Positions 16,455 through 25,259 of a DNA stretch of 55,738 bases are shown piece after piece. Numbering within the stretch: position 1 is the first letter of the stretch; each line of letters starts with the position of its first letter. The notes beneath the pieces were generated by a model. That model was not told the DNA's origin. It saw only the letters and a program-made list of their open reading frames with translations, and did no database searches. A program made the translations under genes and the position numbers. Source of the DNA: Planctomycetota bacterium (lineage in GTDB: Bacteria; Planctomycetota; UBA8742; UBA2392); assembly GCA_025993795.1 (NCBI GenBank), contig JAMQHL010000035.1, forward strand, positions 1 through 55,738, in the 5' to 3' direction.

Positions 16455-17810
16455 TTACTTCCTGCGGCGTCGCCGTAGCAGTAACAGCGGCAGCAGCAGG
16501 GCGCCAGTGCCGGCACCGACTGTGCAGCCCCCGCCCGCGCGGGACGAGCCGGCGGTGCCGCTGTTGCCACCAGTACCGACAGCCGCGACGTGCAGTGTGA
16601 ATGCGCGGCTGTCGCGGGATTGAAGAGCGTCGGTGACAAGCACGGTAAAGTTGTTGTCCCCGGCAGCGCTGGGCGTGCCTGCCAATGCACCGGAAGTTGG
16701 GTGCAGCGCAACGCCCAGCGGCGTCGCCCCGGACAGTACCGACCACGTGTAGGGCTGCTGCCCGCCCGTGGCTGTGAAGGTGACGCCAGGCCAGATCGCG
16801 CCGACCATTCCCGATGGCAAGGCGCCTGCCGAGGGTGCGGCAAAGAGCAGTTGTGCGGGGTCCACGGTCAGGTCAAAGGGTTGGTTTGCGCTGCCTGTGG
16901 AATCCTGCACTGTCACGGTGAACTGGAAGGCGCCGGCGACGGGCGAGGGCGCGCCCAGTAAGCCGGTGCTCGACATGCTGAACCCGGCGGGAAGTCCCGT
17001 TGCGTTCCAGGCCAGTGTCCCTTGTCCGTTCTGGGCCGCGAACTGCTGTGAGTATGCGCTGCCGGCGGTGCCGTTGGGCAACGGCGATTGGGTCGTGATT
17101 GACAGCGGTGAGGTGGGAGGCGTAAAGCGGATGAAGCGCCCCGCAGGGTACGTATCGACCTGGCCGGCGCTGTCCACGAAGTAGGGCATATCGACCCCAT
17201 CAATGATAGTAGAGCTCGCGTCGCAGATGCTGACGGTGTGGTCGCGCGGCTGTACGCATTCGCAAATCAGGATGGCCTGGTTCGGTGGATTGGTAGGGTC
17301 GCCGTAATTGAACTCAATGATGCCGGTGTTCTGGTCCAGCATGGCTTTCATGCGCAGTGCACTTGGGTCCCAGCGCGTGGCAGAGGGATTTGGATCAGTC
17401 TCAAGCCAGCGCCATTCGACGGTCAGTACGCCCCCGGCAAAGTCCCATGCAATGCGGTCGGCGGCCGGATTTGCCAGGCCTGTGCCGGTCTTGGCGTTGG
17501 TCCAGAGCGGGGCGATGGTCGGTCCGGGCCAGTTTGAAGCATGATTGGGAATGGTGCCGGTTTCCGTTCCGTTTGCGCCCAGGATCAGGAACCCGTTGTC
17601 GCACACTTTGAATCCCGCGTAGACTTGGGAGAAATAGGAGAACGCAAAGCCGGCAGGCTTGATCTCACCGGTCAGTTGTTCGTTGCCAATGGACAGGCTG
17701 TTGCCGCCGGCAAGGTCGGCATAAGTCTTCGAGCCCGCCGAGACCGTGTAGGCCTGCGCGGTAAGCGCGCCGGGAACTGTGAGCAGCAGGCAGAGTGCGA
17801 GGGTTCTCAT
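16455..17810 (-). CDS. Secreted Ig-like domain protein with CxxG C-terminal tail
   Basis: 451 residues. The start at 17810 is fixed by the signal peptide (MRTLALCLLLTVPGALTAQA) and AAGGAAAG upstream. Residues 20-220 form a beta-rich domain with paired Cys (LICECVQP). From about 225 come two putative Ig/cadherin-like domains with the repeated 'LPNGTAGSAYSQQFAA...GLPAGFSMSS' and 'ALHPTSGALAGTPSAAG' patterns seen in many surface proteins. The C-terminus is a Gly/Ser linker, CTVG, a hydrophobic run (ALLLPLLLL) and RRRRRK, parallel to two other proteins of the window. Probably exported and surface-attached. Divergent from the XRE-TPR regulator gene. Confidence 0.83.
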   Translation of the reverse strand: MRTLALCLLLTVPGALTAQAYTVSAGSKTYADLAGGNSLSIGNEQLTGEIKPAGFAFSYFSQVYAGFKVCDNGFLILGANGTETGTIPNHASNWPGPTIAPLWTNAKTGTGLANPAADRIAWDFAGGVLTVEWRWLETDPNPSATRWDPSALRMKAMLDQNTGIIEFNYGDPTNPPNQAILICECVQPRDHTVSICDASSTIIDGVDMPYFVDSAGQVDTYPAGRFIRFTPPTSPLSITTQSPLPNGTAGSAYSQQFAAQNGQGTLAWNATGLPAGFSMSSTGLLGAPSPVAGAFQFTVTVQDSTGSANQPFDLTVDPAQLLFAAPSAGALPSGMVGAIWPGVTFTATGGQQPYTWSVLSGATPLGVALHPTSGALAGTPSAAGDNNFTVLVTDALQSRDSRAFTLHVAAVGTGGNSGTAGSSRAGGGCTVGAGTGALLLPLLLLRRRRRK

Positions 17811-17912
17811 GTGCTTTCCTTTGTTCGACCTGCACCAAGCGTAACGATTTCGGTTGAGGAGGCACGAACCGCTTGCAGAATGGTTAACGAAAACGGAAGA
17901 CCGGGAGACCTG

Positions 17913-19379
17913 ATGCCGAATCGAAACGCCCTTGCCGAACGCATCCGGGTGATCCTGAAGGGACGCAGTCAGGCAGAGCTGGCGCGCAGAACAGCCAGCA
18001 CGGGCGCAAGCGTCAACCGCTACCTGGCGGGCACCCGGGTGCCCGCTGACTTCTGCATTGCGATGGTTGAGCAGTTCGGCGTGAACCCGCACTGGCTGCT
18101 GACCGGCAAAGGCGTGCCCTACTCGGCCGAAATTGCGGCCAGCGGAGAGCAGCTCGCGGGTAGCCTGCTGGAGCTGGTTGAGGCCATGGAGAACGTGGCA
18201 CGCATGCGCCTTGGCGCCGTAACCGGACAAGGGCGGACGCTGCGGGGCCTGGCAGATGCAACGCGCCGCTATGGCGAGTTGCGGGAGCGTCTTAACGCCC
18301 ACAGCCGGCCGGTGCTCAAACGGCTGCTGAGCGACCTGGAGCACAAGATGGCGCGGCGGAACACGGACGAGGCGGAAGGATTGATCAACACCGCCGAAGA
18401 AGTCGCCAAATTCTGCGACGACCCGGCGCTGAGGGTTGCGTTGGACAGCTTCAGGGCAGAGCACGCCTACCTGTGCGGCCGGCGCGAAGAGGCCTTGCGC
18501 CTTCAGGAGGACGTGGTGATGCGCATGCTGCTGAGCCATGGCGTTCGTGACGAGGGCACGTTCCTGCAGGTGTTCAACCTGGCAAGCGCGCTGAATGACC
18601 GCCGCCGGTATCGCGACGCGCGACGGATCACGGGTGCCGCGCTGGCACTGGCCGACGATGCGGAGCCGCGCTGGAGGGCGTTGCCGCTGTTGCGCTGCAT
18701 GCTGGGACAAATCTGTGTGGAACTGGGCGAGATGGATCGCGGAATCAGCTTGATGCACCGCGGCTTGGCGCAACTTCCTGATGTTGATCCGCCCGTGCAG
18801 ATCGACACCATTCGCTACCAGCGCACCCACCTCGAGCGTGCGCAGCTGCTGTCAGGCGCACTGCCACTATCCGAACTGCTGGCGCGCAAGGACTACAAGC
18901 CTTGGCACTTCTACAGCGCGACATTGATGGCCCTGTGGCTGGAAGATCCGATGCATTTGCAGCTGCTCGCGAAAGACATCCCTGAGGGCGACCGCACGCC
19001 TGATGTTTCGGCGCGCATCGTGCTCGGGGCAGCGCGGGCGTTCAACGGGGCACTGCAGGGCCAGGGCAGAAACGCACTGGCCAGGCTGCGCCAGACAACC
19101 CAGCCAGCCGTCATCCAGGACCCGGCGCCGTTTCAGGAGTTCCTGGCCCACGCGCTCTGCGCTCAAGTCACGCTTGCCGCCGGGAACAATCGGGCCGCGA
19201 AGCGGTATGCCGAACAAGCCGCAAACATGCTTGCCAGCCTTGAGCCCGGGCTGGTGCCACCACTGGAAGTGCGTGCGATTCATTACCGAACGTTGCGACG
19301 CCTGGGGCATGACGCAGGGAACGACTTCTTTGAAAAGCATCTGGCCGCAGGCTACCTGTGTCTGCGGCATCCTGCATGA
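17913..19379 (+). CDS. XRE-type HTH regulator with large TPR-like domain
   Basis: 488 residues from the ATG at 17913 (GGGAG five bases upstream); an in-frame ATG at 17880 is possible but its GAGGAGG is about 17 bases away. Residues 5-58 are a helix-turn-helix of the Cro/C1 type (QAELARRTASTGASVNRYLA). The rest is Ala/Leu-rich helical repeats of TPR character (about 80-480) with repeated A-L-x-x-A-x-x-x-x-x-G spacing. Such fusions usually act as regulators whose helical domain senses a peptide or partner protein. It is divergently transcribed from the Ig-like surface protein across about 100 bp, so that gene is an obvious candidate target. Confidence 0.8.
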   Translation: MPNRNALAERIRVILKGRSQAELARRTASTGASVNRYLAGTRVPADFCIAMVEQFGVNPHWLLTGKGVPYSAEIAASGEQLAGSLLELVEAMENVARMRLGAVTGQGRTLRGLADATRRYGELRERLNAHSRPVLKRLLSDLEHKMARRNTDEAEGLINTAEEVAKFCDDPALRVALDSFRAEHAYLCGRREEALRLQEDVVMRMLLSHGVRDEGTFLQVFNLASALNDRRRYRDARRITGAALALADDAEPRWRALPLLRCMLGQICVELGEMDRGISLMHRGLAQLPDVDPPVQIDTIRYQRTHLERAQLLSGALPLSELLARKDYKPWHFYSATLMALWLEDPMHLQLLAKDIPEGDRTPDVSARIVLGAARAFNGALQGQGRNALARLRQTTQPAVIQDPAPFQEFLAHALCAQVTLAAGNNRAAKRYAEQAANMLASLEPGLVPPLEVRAIHYRTLRRLGHDAGNDFFEKHLAAGYLCLRHPA

Positions 19380-19388
19380 AGCGGCTTC

Positions 19389-20171
19389 CTAATAGGCCGG
19401 GCCGCGGAATGGGGCCCAGAAGAAAGTGCGCAGGTTGCTGAACTGGAAGCTGACCCCGAACGTGATGCCCTGGGTGCTGAAGCTGCTGCCATCCACGTTC
19501 ATCCAGCGCCAGCCCGCGCTGACCATCAGGTGCCGGAACACCTGCACATGCAGCTTCACGCCGAAGTCATTGGCGCCCGTGCCGTCAAAGAACTGCTCAC
19601 GCACCGCCCACGCCTCAATACCCAGCGGAAACACCGGCCAGACCTGCAACGCCGCTTTGAAACTGCCGCCGATGCGGCTGATGCCCCGCGTCTCGTCAAA
19701 TCCCGCCAAGCCGATGCCAAAGTCGGCATAGCCCAGTATCGGGATCGGTATGGTAAAGCCCAAATGACCGCGCGCGTCCGTGATGTACGACCAGTCCTTG
19801 ACCTTGCGTTGGCCTACAAGTGCGTGGCGGTCAGTGCGCGCAAATTGCGTGTAGCTGACGTCGGCAAAGAACAGCCCAAAGCGCGCGCGCATCTGGCCGG
19901 TTGCGCCGCGATAGCCGTTGGGCGTAAGCCACAGGTCAGACTGGAAATCAATCCAGAAGTCCCTCGCCACCAGGTCGTCGTTGGTGTCTATGCCAAACGG
20001 CCCGTCATAGAAGGGGTAGGGCGCGCGGTTGCCCCACAGGCCCCATGGCGGCTTGATGTTGAATTCGGGCTCGGGCTCGGCGGCGGCCAGCACGCGCGAC
20101 ACATCAAACGTCGCGGCGGGCAAAACCGCAGCGGCCAGCATCAGGATGAGAAACAAAGCCGCCTTGGCCAT
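19389..20171 (-). CDS. Predicted outer-membrane beta-barrel protein
   Basis: 260 residues. The ATG at 20171 begins a signal peptide (MAKAALFLILMLAAAVLPAA). The mature part has alternating hydrophobic/aromatic strands with short turns (ARFGLFFADVSYTQF, GHLGFTIPIPILGYADFGIG, HLMVSAGWRWMNVDG, GITFGVSFQFSNL), ending FFWAPFRGPAY. No catalytic motif. Probably an outer-membrane protein of unknown role. Convergent with the XRE-TPR gene, 9 bases between stops. Confidence 0.72.
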   Translation of the reverse strand: MAKAALFLILMLAAAVLPAATFDVSRVLAAAEPEPEFNIKPPWGLWGNRAPYPFYDGPFGIDTNDDLVARDFWIDFQSDLWLTPNGYRGATGQMRARFGLFFADVSYTQFARTDRHALVGQRKVKDWSYITDARGHLGFTIPIPILGYADFGIGLAGFDETRGISRIGGSFKAALQVWPVFPLGIEAWAVREQFFDGTGANDFGVKLHVQVFRHLMVSAGWRWMNVDGSSFSTQGITFGVSFQFSNLRTFFWAPFRGPAY

Positions 20172-20273
20172 AGGGGGCGGAGTATAGGGCAGATTGGGAA
20201 TTGTCGATTGCCGATTTCGAATTGATGCGTTCCCCAAGTGGTGCGGACGCGAGACTTAGGTCAGACTGTATCC

Positions 20274-20981
20274 ATGCAAATCAGCGCAGACATTGCCTCA
20301 CGATTGAAGCCGCTGCAGGCGCTGGCAGGCCTTGAGGCCACGCACCTGCTGATCAACGAAATCTACGCCAGCATCCAGGGCGAGAGCACGCACGCCGGCC
20401 GGCCATGCACGTTCATTCGCACCGCGGGCTGTAACCAGCGTTGCCGCTACTGTGACACGGCCTATGCGTTCACACAGGGCAAGCCGATGCACATCGACGA
20501 AGTTGTGCGCGACGCACTGGCGACAGGCACCCAACTGGTAGAAGTCACCGGCGGCGAGCCGCTGCTGCAGCTGCTGTTTCCAGAGCTGTGCCGGCGACTG
20601 TTGGCGGGTGGGCGTGAGGTGCTGGTCGAAACCGGCGGCAGCCATGACATCGCGGTTGTGCCCCCGGGCGTGAAGGTGATTCTTGACGTCAAGACGCCGG
20701 GCAGCGGCGAAGAACACGCCAATCACTATGAGAATCTGCATCGGCTTCGGACCGGCGACGAGGTCAAGTTCGTGCTGACCAGCCGTGCCGACTATGAATG
20801 GTCGCGCGCATTGGCGGAGCGAGAGAAACTGCCGGAACGAACGGTGGTGCTGTTCAGCCCGGCGTGGGGGCTGCTGGACCCGGCAGAACTTACGCGCTGG
20901 ATGCTTGAAGACGGGGTTCCTGCGCGCTTGAACGTGCAATTGCACAAGTTCATCTGGGGTGCGACAAAACGCGGCGTCTAG
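20274..20981 (+). CDS. queE: 7-carboxy-7-deazaguanine synthase (radical SAM)
   Basis: 235 residues. Converts 6-carboxytetrahydropterin to 7-carboxy-7-deazaguanine, a step to queuosine. The radical-SAM cluster motif is CxxxCxxC at 53, 57 and 60 (CNQRCRYC), preceded by the family signature NEIYASIQGES and followed by EVTGGEPLLQ, the SAM-binding GGE motif. The C-terminal NVQLHKFIWG is typical of QueE. queC, queD and queF are not in the window, and no preQ1 riboswitch is seen ahead of it. The start is chosen at the ATG beginning the conserved N-terminus. Confidence 0.92.
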   Translation: MQISADIASRLKPLQALAGLEATHLLINEIYASIQGESTHAGRPCTFIRTAGCNQRCRYCDTAYAFTQGKPMHIDEVVRDALATGTQLVEVTGGEPLLQLLFPELCRRLLAGGREVLVETGGSHDIAVVPPGVKVILDVKTPGSGEEHANHYENLHRLRTGDEVKFVLTSRADYEWSRALAEREKLPERTVVLFSPAWGLLDPAELTRWMLEDGVPARLNVQLHKFIWGATKRGV

Positions 20982-21016
20982 CTTGCGGCGGTGCAATGGC
21001 GTAGGCTGTAGCATCC

Positions 21017-24000
21017 ATGCCAGAACGGAAGACCAACAGCGACCACGGCGCGCCCGGACCCCACGGCGCACCGCGCGACGTGCCCGAGGACTCCGCGACA
21101 GACGACATCACGGATCTTGCCAATGAGATCGTGAGCGAGCACGAACGGCGGCGCCAGGCCGGCGAAACGAGCAGCGACCTGCGAGACGCGCCGGTAGCGG
21201 GCAGCGGCCCCCCCAGCAACCCGTACTTCATACCGCAGGAGACCCAGACGCAGGAGGCCAAGGCAATCCGGCCGCTGTCGGATGTTTTCGTTTCGCCCTT
21301 CGTCAACATGCCGCAGAACGACATGGTCGCGCTTGAGCCCGCCAGCGAAGACAGCACGCTGAATGAGGCCATCCTGACCAAGCGTCTGCCCCTGCCGCCC
21401 AAACAGGACGTGACGATGGCCGAGATTGAATCCGTCGTCGCGTACATTCCGGATGCCAAGGGCAGTAACACCGAGATTCGGCAGGTGCTGCCCCAGGCCA
21501 AGGTCCTTCAAGACCCCGGCCTGTTGTTCAATGACGACGAGCTGGACGAGATGCGCGCCCGCATGGACAGCGGGTTGCTTGGCAGCCTGGCGCGTGCGAT
21601 CAAGGACCGTGTAGAGGCGCTTGTGCATGCCACCGCGGGCGTGCCTTTTGACCATGACTACTATTCGCTTCGCAGCGTCAGCTCGGGCGCATGGATTATC
21701 GAGAACCCGAGTCTGCTGGAGGGCGCCTTCGTCGGTCGAGTCTTCGGTGACAGCGAGATTCTGGGCTGGGCGTGCGAGGCGCTGCTGCGCAAAGTGCGCC
21801 AGAACGGCGGCCGCTTTCTGGACCGCGCCGGGGCCGACCCCGACACTCCGCCAAGCCGCGGCTGTGTTACGGCCATTCGTGACGTGGGCCTGGCCGCAGA
21901 CATGCTGTCGCCCGCGCTTTCTGACACGGAGCGTGCAGAGGTGGCAAGGGTGCTGTACGACAACGCACGTCGCCTCGCCAACTTCATCAACGACCCGAAC
22001 AACAACCCGCCGCCGGGCATCAGTGAAACCGGAGCGATGGCCATCGGCATGGTCGGCTTGCCGATGATGAATTACGAGGCCTATTACCAGAACGCCAAGC
22101 GCTGGGTGGACACCGCCGAACAGCGGGCGCAAACGCTGCTGGCCAACCGTGTGGCCGGCAACGGCCGCCCCGCCGCAAGCGACGTTGCCGGGTTGACCGA
22201 GCTGATGCGCTACCTGCTGCCGTTTACCGAGGCCTTCAAACGCTACCACGGCGACGACATGCTGATGGGCGAAGGCGGCAACCTGTCGCAGTTGCCGCGC
22301 TGGATGGCCCACCAGTTTGGCGCAAACCGCAGCGGGTTGTTTGCCAGCGGCCGCCTGCGCGTCGAGGAGTTGCGCGGCGCGACGCCGCTGCTGGCCAAGC
22401 TGGCCGACACATACCGCGATGGTGTGGCGCAGTGGCTGCTGCAGCAGATCAGTGTGGCCGAGGCGGCCAAGCGCGTTGGTGAAGAAGAGCGCATCAGCAG
22501 CAAGTACCGGCTGGAACTGCCGGCGAACGTCGGCATTGACGCGGTTCTAACGGCCTACTTCTATGACCACACGCTGCAGGCCACGAGCCCGGACCAGAGC
22601 ATGGCGCCGGGCGCCCGCCTGTCCGAAACGCGCGCGGTCGTGCGCGCCGACTGGGACCCGGGCAGCACCATCGTCACCCTGCAGGCCGAAGCCGGCACCC
22701 TGCCGTATGTGCAGCTTGCCAGCAGCGGCGTGAACCTGAAGCTGCTTGCCGAACCCGACCTGTTTGAAGGACTGGGCGGCATGCAGGTGCCGGGCCGTGT
22801 ACGCGACTACATCGACATGGGCGGCGCTGCGTACATGAACGGCGACTTCAAGGGGGTTGAAGGCAGCCTGGCCCAGCGCCACCTGCTGTACCTGCGCACG
22901 GAGGGCACGGTGCTGCTGTTTGACCGCTACGACATCGGCGACGGTCGCACCCAGCAGCGCACCGCGCTGCGTGTGGCAGGCGGTGAATCCGGCAGTGCGA
23001 TAGACCGCGGTACCCTGGCGGTCAACGCAAGCGACGGCAGCGGCCGCCAGGCCCGCATGATTTTCTACAGCAACGGTTTTTCGCAGGGTGTTGAAGAAGG
23101 CGGCGACGGCAAACTGCCCGGCCTGGGCGTCGAGTTCATGCGCGGTCGCGGCGACCTGGCCACGCTGATCAACATCGGCAAACCTGAGCAGATGCCGCAG
23201 GTGCGGCGCATCAATACCGACGAGCGCGGGCGCGTCTACCGCACCACCATGGGCGATGGTGCCGTGCTGTTCAATGGCTGGCAGGGCGGTATGCCCCAGC
23301 AGTGCGGATGGGTGTGGACCGACGCGTTGATGGCGTTTGTGGACCGCCGCGATGACTACCCGGGACGCTATGTCGTGGTCAAGGCGACCAGCGTGCTTTC
23401 CTACGATATGCAAGAGGGCATCTACCTGGGCTTCGGTGCGAGCCACCCCGACGACCCGGCCAAGCCCGTTGAGTTCAGCCTGTGCGCCTCGGGCCCGCAG
23501 GCCGTGATACACCTTTCCACGCGGGCCCATGTGCGCGTGTCATTCCCGGGCCTCAAGCGCGTGTTCGTCGATGGCACCGAAGCCGACATCGAGGGCGACA
23601 AGCGCGTGTTCGTATTGAACCGGCCCCTTGAGCCGGGCCGCCACCTGATCGAGTTTGAGCACGAAAGCCCGGGGCCCGAAAGCAGCATCATTTCGCCGCG
23701 CGAAGAGCAATTTGTTGGTGGCGTGTTCAGCCTTCACGCCAGCATCGGAGACCCCATCGGCATCGACTCAGCGCGCCTGGTCATCGACGGCCAGTACTAC
23801 GGCAGCGTGCTGAACCAGAGCCCCTGGGTCTGGAAGGTAGACGCGCGCCAGCTTGCCGAGGGCCCGCATGAAGCCCTGATTGAAGCCAGCGACGTGCTGG
23901 GCCACGTGCGACGCAGCACCGCCCGGGCGTTCAAGGTCGACAACACGCCGCCTGACGTGGAACTGCATGAACCCAGGGAAGGCAAGAAAACCCGGGGGCT

Positions 24001-24496
24001 GGTCACGTTTGTGGCCGACGCGCACGACCCCAACGGCGTAGAGCGTGTACAGTTCTGCCTGAACGGCAAGAAGGCCGGCGAGCCCGTCACCACGCCACCC
24101 TACGCCCGCGATATCGACACCACGCAGTTTGAAGACGGCGAGTACGTTGCATCCGCGATTGCCTTTGACGCCGCCGGCAATGTCGGCCAGAGCAGGGGTG
24201 CACGCATCATTCTGGCCAACAACGCGCCGCCGCCCCAGATCGTGAAGCTCAAGATCGTTCCGCCGGTGCTGGCTGTGCAGCCCCTTGAAGAGGTGCAGTT
24301 GCAGACCTTCGGCATCGACGACGAAGACAACGAGCACCCGGTGCGCGTGCAGTGGCGCAAGCTCAAGGGTGCGGGCGTGGTGGACAAGAACAACATCTTT
24401 ACGGCACCGGGGACCGAAGGCCCCTGCGTAATGGAAGCACAGGTAGCGCACACTACGGTCCGCGCCAAGCTGCACGCCGTGGTTTCACGCGAATAG
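21017..24496 (+). CDS. Large heparinase II/III-like protein with Ig-like C-terminal domains
   Basis: 1159 residues. No signal peptide: residues 1-165 are charged and probably disordered. About 170-465 is helical with a toroid-like pattern (WIIENPSLLEGAFVGRV, GMVGLPMMNYEAYYQ), and about 480-870 is a beta-sandwich with YIDMGGAAYMNGDFKGVEG and LLFDRYDIGDG segments resembling the C-terminal half of heparinase II/III-type lyases. Two Ig-like domains follow (about 895-1075, with VDNTPPDVEL and AFDAAGNVG patterns) and a final Ig-like one (IFTAPGTEGPCVMEA). I infer a polysaccharide-acting or binding protein, but catalytic residues cannot be pinned down. The absent export signal is odd for such a fold. 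It starts 35 bases after queE. Confidence 0.65.
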   Translation: MPERKTNSDHGAPGPHGAPRDVPEDSATDDITDLANEIVSEHERRRQAGETSSDLRDAPVAGSGPPSNPYFIPQETQTQEAKAIRPLSDVFVSPFVNMPQNDMVALEPASEDSTLNEAILTKRLPLPPKQDVTMAEIESVVAYIPDAKGSNTEIRQVLPQAKVLQDPGLLFNDDELDEMRARMDSGLLGSLARAIKDRVEALVHATAGVPFDHDYYSLRSVSSGAWIIENPSLLEGAFVGRVFGDSEILGWACEALLRKVRQNGGRFLDRAGADPDTPPSRGCVTAIRDVGLAADMLSPALSDTERAEVARVLYDNARRLANFINDPNNNPPPGISETGAMAIGMVGLPMMNYEAYYQNAKRWVDTAEQRAQTLLANRVAGNGRPAASDVAGLTELMRYLLPFTEAFKRYHGDDMLMGEGGNLSQLPRWMAHQFGANRSGLFASGRLRVEELRGATPLLAKLADTYRDGVAQWLLQQISVAEAAKRVGEEERISSKYRLELPANVGIDAVLTAYFYDHTLQATSPDQSMAPGARLSETRAVVRADWDPGSTIVTLQAEAGTLPYVQLASSGVNLKLLAEPDLFEGLGGMQVPGRVRDYIDMGGAAYMNGDFKGVEGSLAQRHLLYLRTEGTVLLFDRYDIGDGRTQQRTALRVAGGESGSAIDRGTLAVNASDGSGRQARMIFYSNGFSQGVEEGGDGKLPGLGVEFMRGRGDLATLINIGKPEQMPQVRRINTDERGRVYRTTMGDGAVLFNGWQGGMPQQCGWVWTDALMAFVDRRDDYPGRYVVVKATSVLSYDMQEGIYLGFGASHPDDPAKPVEFSLCASGPQAVIHLSTRAHVRVSFPGLKRVFVDGTEADIEGDKRVFVLNRPLEPGRHLIEFEHESPGPESSIISPREEQFVGGVFSLHASIGDPIGIDSARLVIDGQYYGSVLNQSPWVWKVDARQLAEGPHEALIEASDVLGHVRRSTARAFKVDNTPPDVELHEPREGKKTRGLVTFVADAHDPNGVERVQFCLNGKKAGEPVTTPPYARDIDTTQFEDGEYVASAIAFDAAGNVGQSRGARIILANNAPPPQIVKLKIVPPVLAVQPLEEVQLQTFGIDDEDNEHPVRVQWRKLKGAGVVDKNNIFTAPGTEGPCVMEAQVAHTTVRAKLHAVVSRE

Positions 24497-24518
24497 AGCC
24501 CGGCGGGTTGTGCTGCTG

Positions 24519-24800
24519 CTACTCAAGCAGGGTTACGCTGGTGCCTTCGGGGATCTCGCCCTCGAAATTGCGGATCGTGATGCGGGCGTTGGCGTTGCCG
24601 GCGACACCCTTGGCGATGCCGACGTTGCGCTCAATCACCTCACCGTCGGGCAGCTCGAAGCTGGCTTTGTATGGCTTCACCAGGTTCTTGGTCATGCTGA
24701 GAAATTCGGCGTAGGAAACCCTCAGGTCAATGTTCAGCACTTCGTTGCCCGGCATGAGCTCGACGCGCTTGGTTGAGATCACAGTGAAAATCAGGGCCAC
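24519..24800 (-). CDS. Small conserved-looking beta-rich protein, unknown
   Basis: 93 residues, no signal peptide or membrane segment. The order ALIFTVISTKRVELMPGNE, then an acidic/aromatic helix (SYAEFLSMTKNLVKPYKASF), then PDGEVIERNVGIAKG and an ARITIRNFEGEIPEG end, suggests a small mixed alpha/beta domain. Third base positions are GC-rich as in neighbours, supporting a real gene. It follows the 119-residue unknown gene by 35 bases on the same strand, so both are probably one transcript. Function unknown. Confidence 0.68.
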   Translation of the reverse strand: MALIFTVISTKRVELMPGNEVLNIDLRVSYAEFLSMTKNLVKPYKASFELPDGEVIERNVGIAKGVAGNANARITIRNFEGEIPEGTSVTLLE

Positions 24801-24835
24801 GGGTACGTCCTCCGGTATCGTGCGGCGGGCCGCAC

Positions 24836-25195
24836 TTACTTCTTGCGCTTGTCCTGGAACGCCTTGACCACCTTGACTCGCGCGGCTTCAACTTCCGGGT
24901 CGTCCAGTCTGCGCAGGGCAAGATGGATGAATGGATAGGCCTGCTCGTCGGGCAGCGCGGACAGGTCTTCGAACAACCGGGTATAGAACGCCTCGTGCAG
25001 GATGCGCCGGGTGGTTACAGCCATCAGGTCCACCAGCGCGCCGTGGTTGTCGGCCAGCATGCGCTTGGCGTCAGGGGCGGACAGCGCCAGCGCCTTGGCC
25101 ACGCGCTCGCGAGTGAAGATGAATCCCAACGCGCCCTCATCCAGCTTGAGGTACTGGGTATCCAGGAACGCGTCATTGAAATCAGGGGCTTCCAT
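24836..25195 (-). CDS. Small helical protein, unknown
   Basis: 119 residues, mostly alpha-helical and charged (RERVAKALALSAPDAKRML, TRRILHEAFYTRLFEDL, RRLDDPEVEAARVKVVKAF), ending KDKRKK-like. No recognised motif, signal peptide or membrane segment. Upstream partner of the 93-residue gene. Not recognised. Confidence 0.65.
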   Translation of the reverse strand: MEAPDFNDAFLDTQYLKLDEGALGFIFTRERVAKALALSAPDAKRMLADNHGALVDLMAVTTRRILHEAFYTRLFEDLSALPDEQAYPFIHLALRRLDDPEVEAARVKVVKAFQDKRKK

Positions 25196-25259
25196 TGGGC
25201 GCGAACTTTACCCAAGCGGCGGCAAATCGCACCCAAGAAATTCGGGCACGTACACGGCA

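Noticed and set aside
16147..16746. Minus-strand frame ending in SMGLIYWAEGEVP
   Set aside because: The end resembles a barrel-protein C-terminus, but most of the frame overlaps the Ig-like gene in another frame and no start or upstream homology is visible.
20172..20273. Possible preQ1 riboswitch before queE
   Set aside because: The spacer lacks the preQ1 core sequence and any matching pseudoknot; only short A/T-rich repeats are present.
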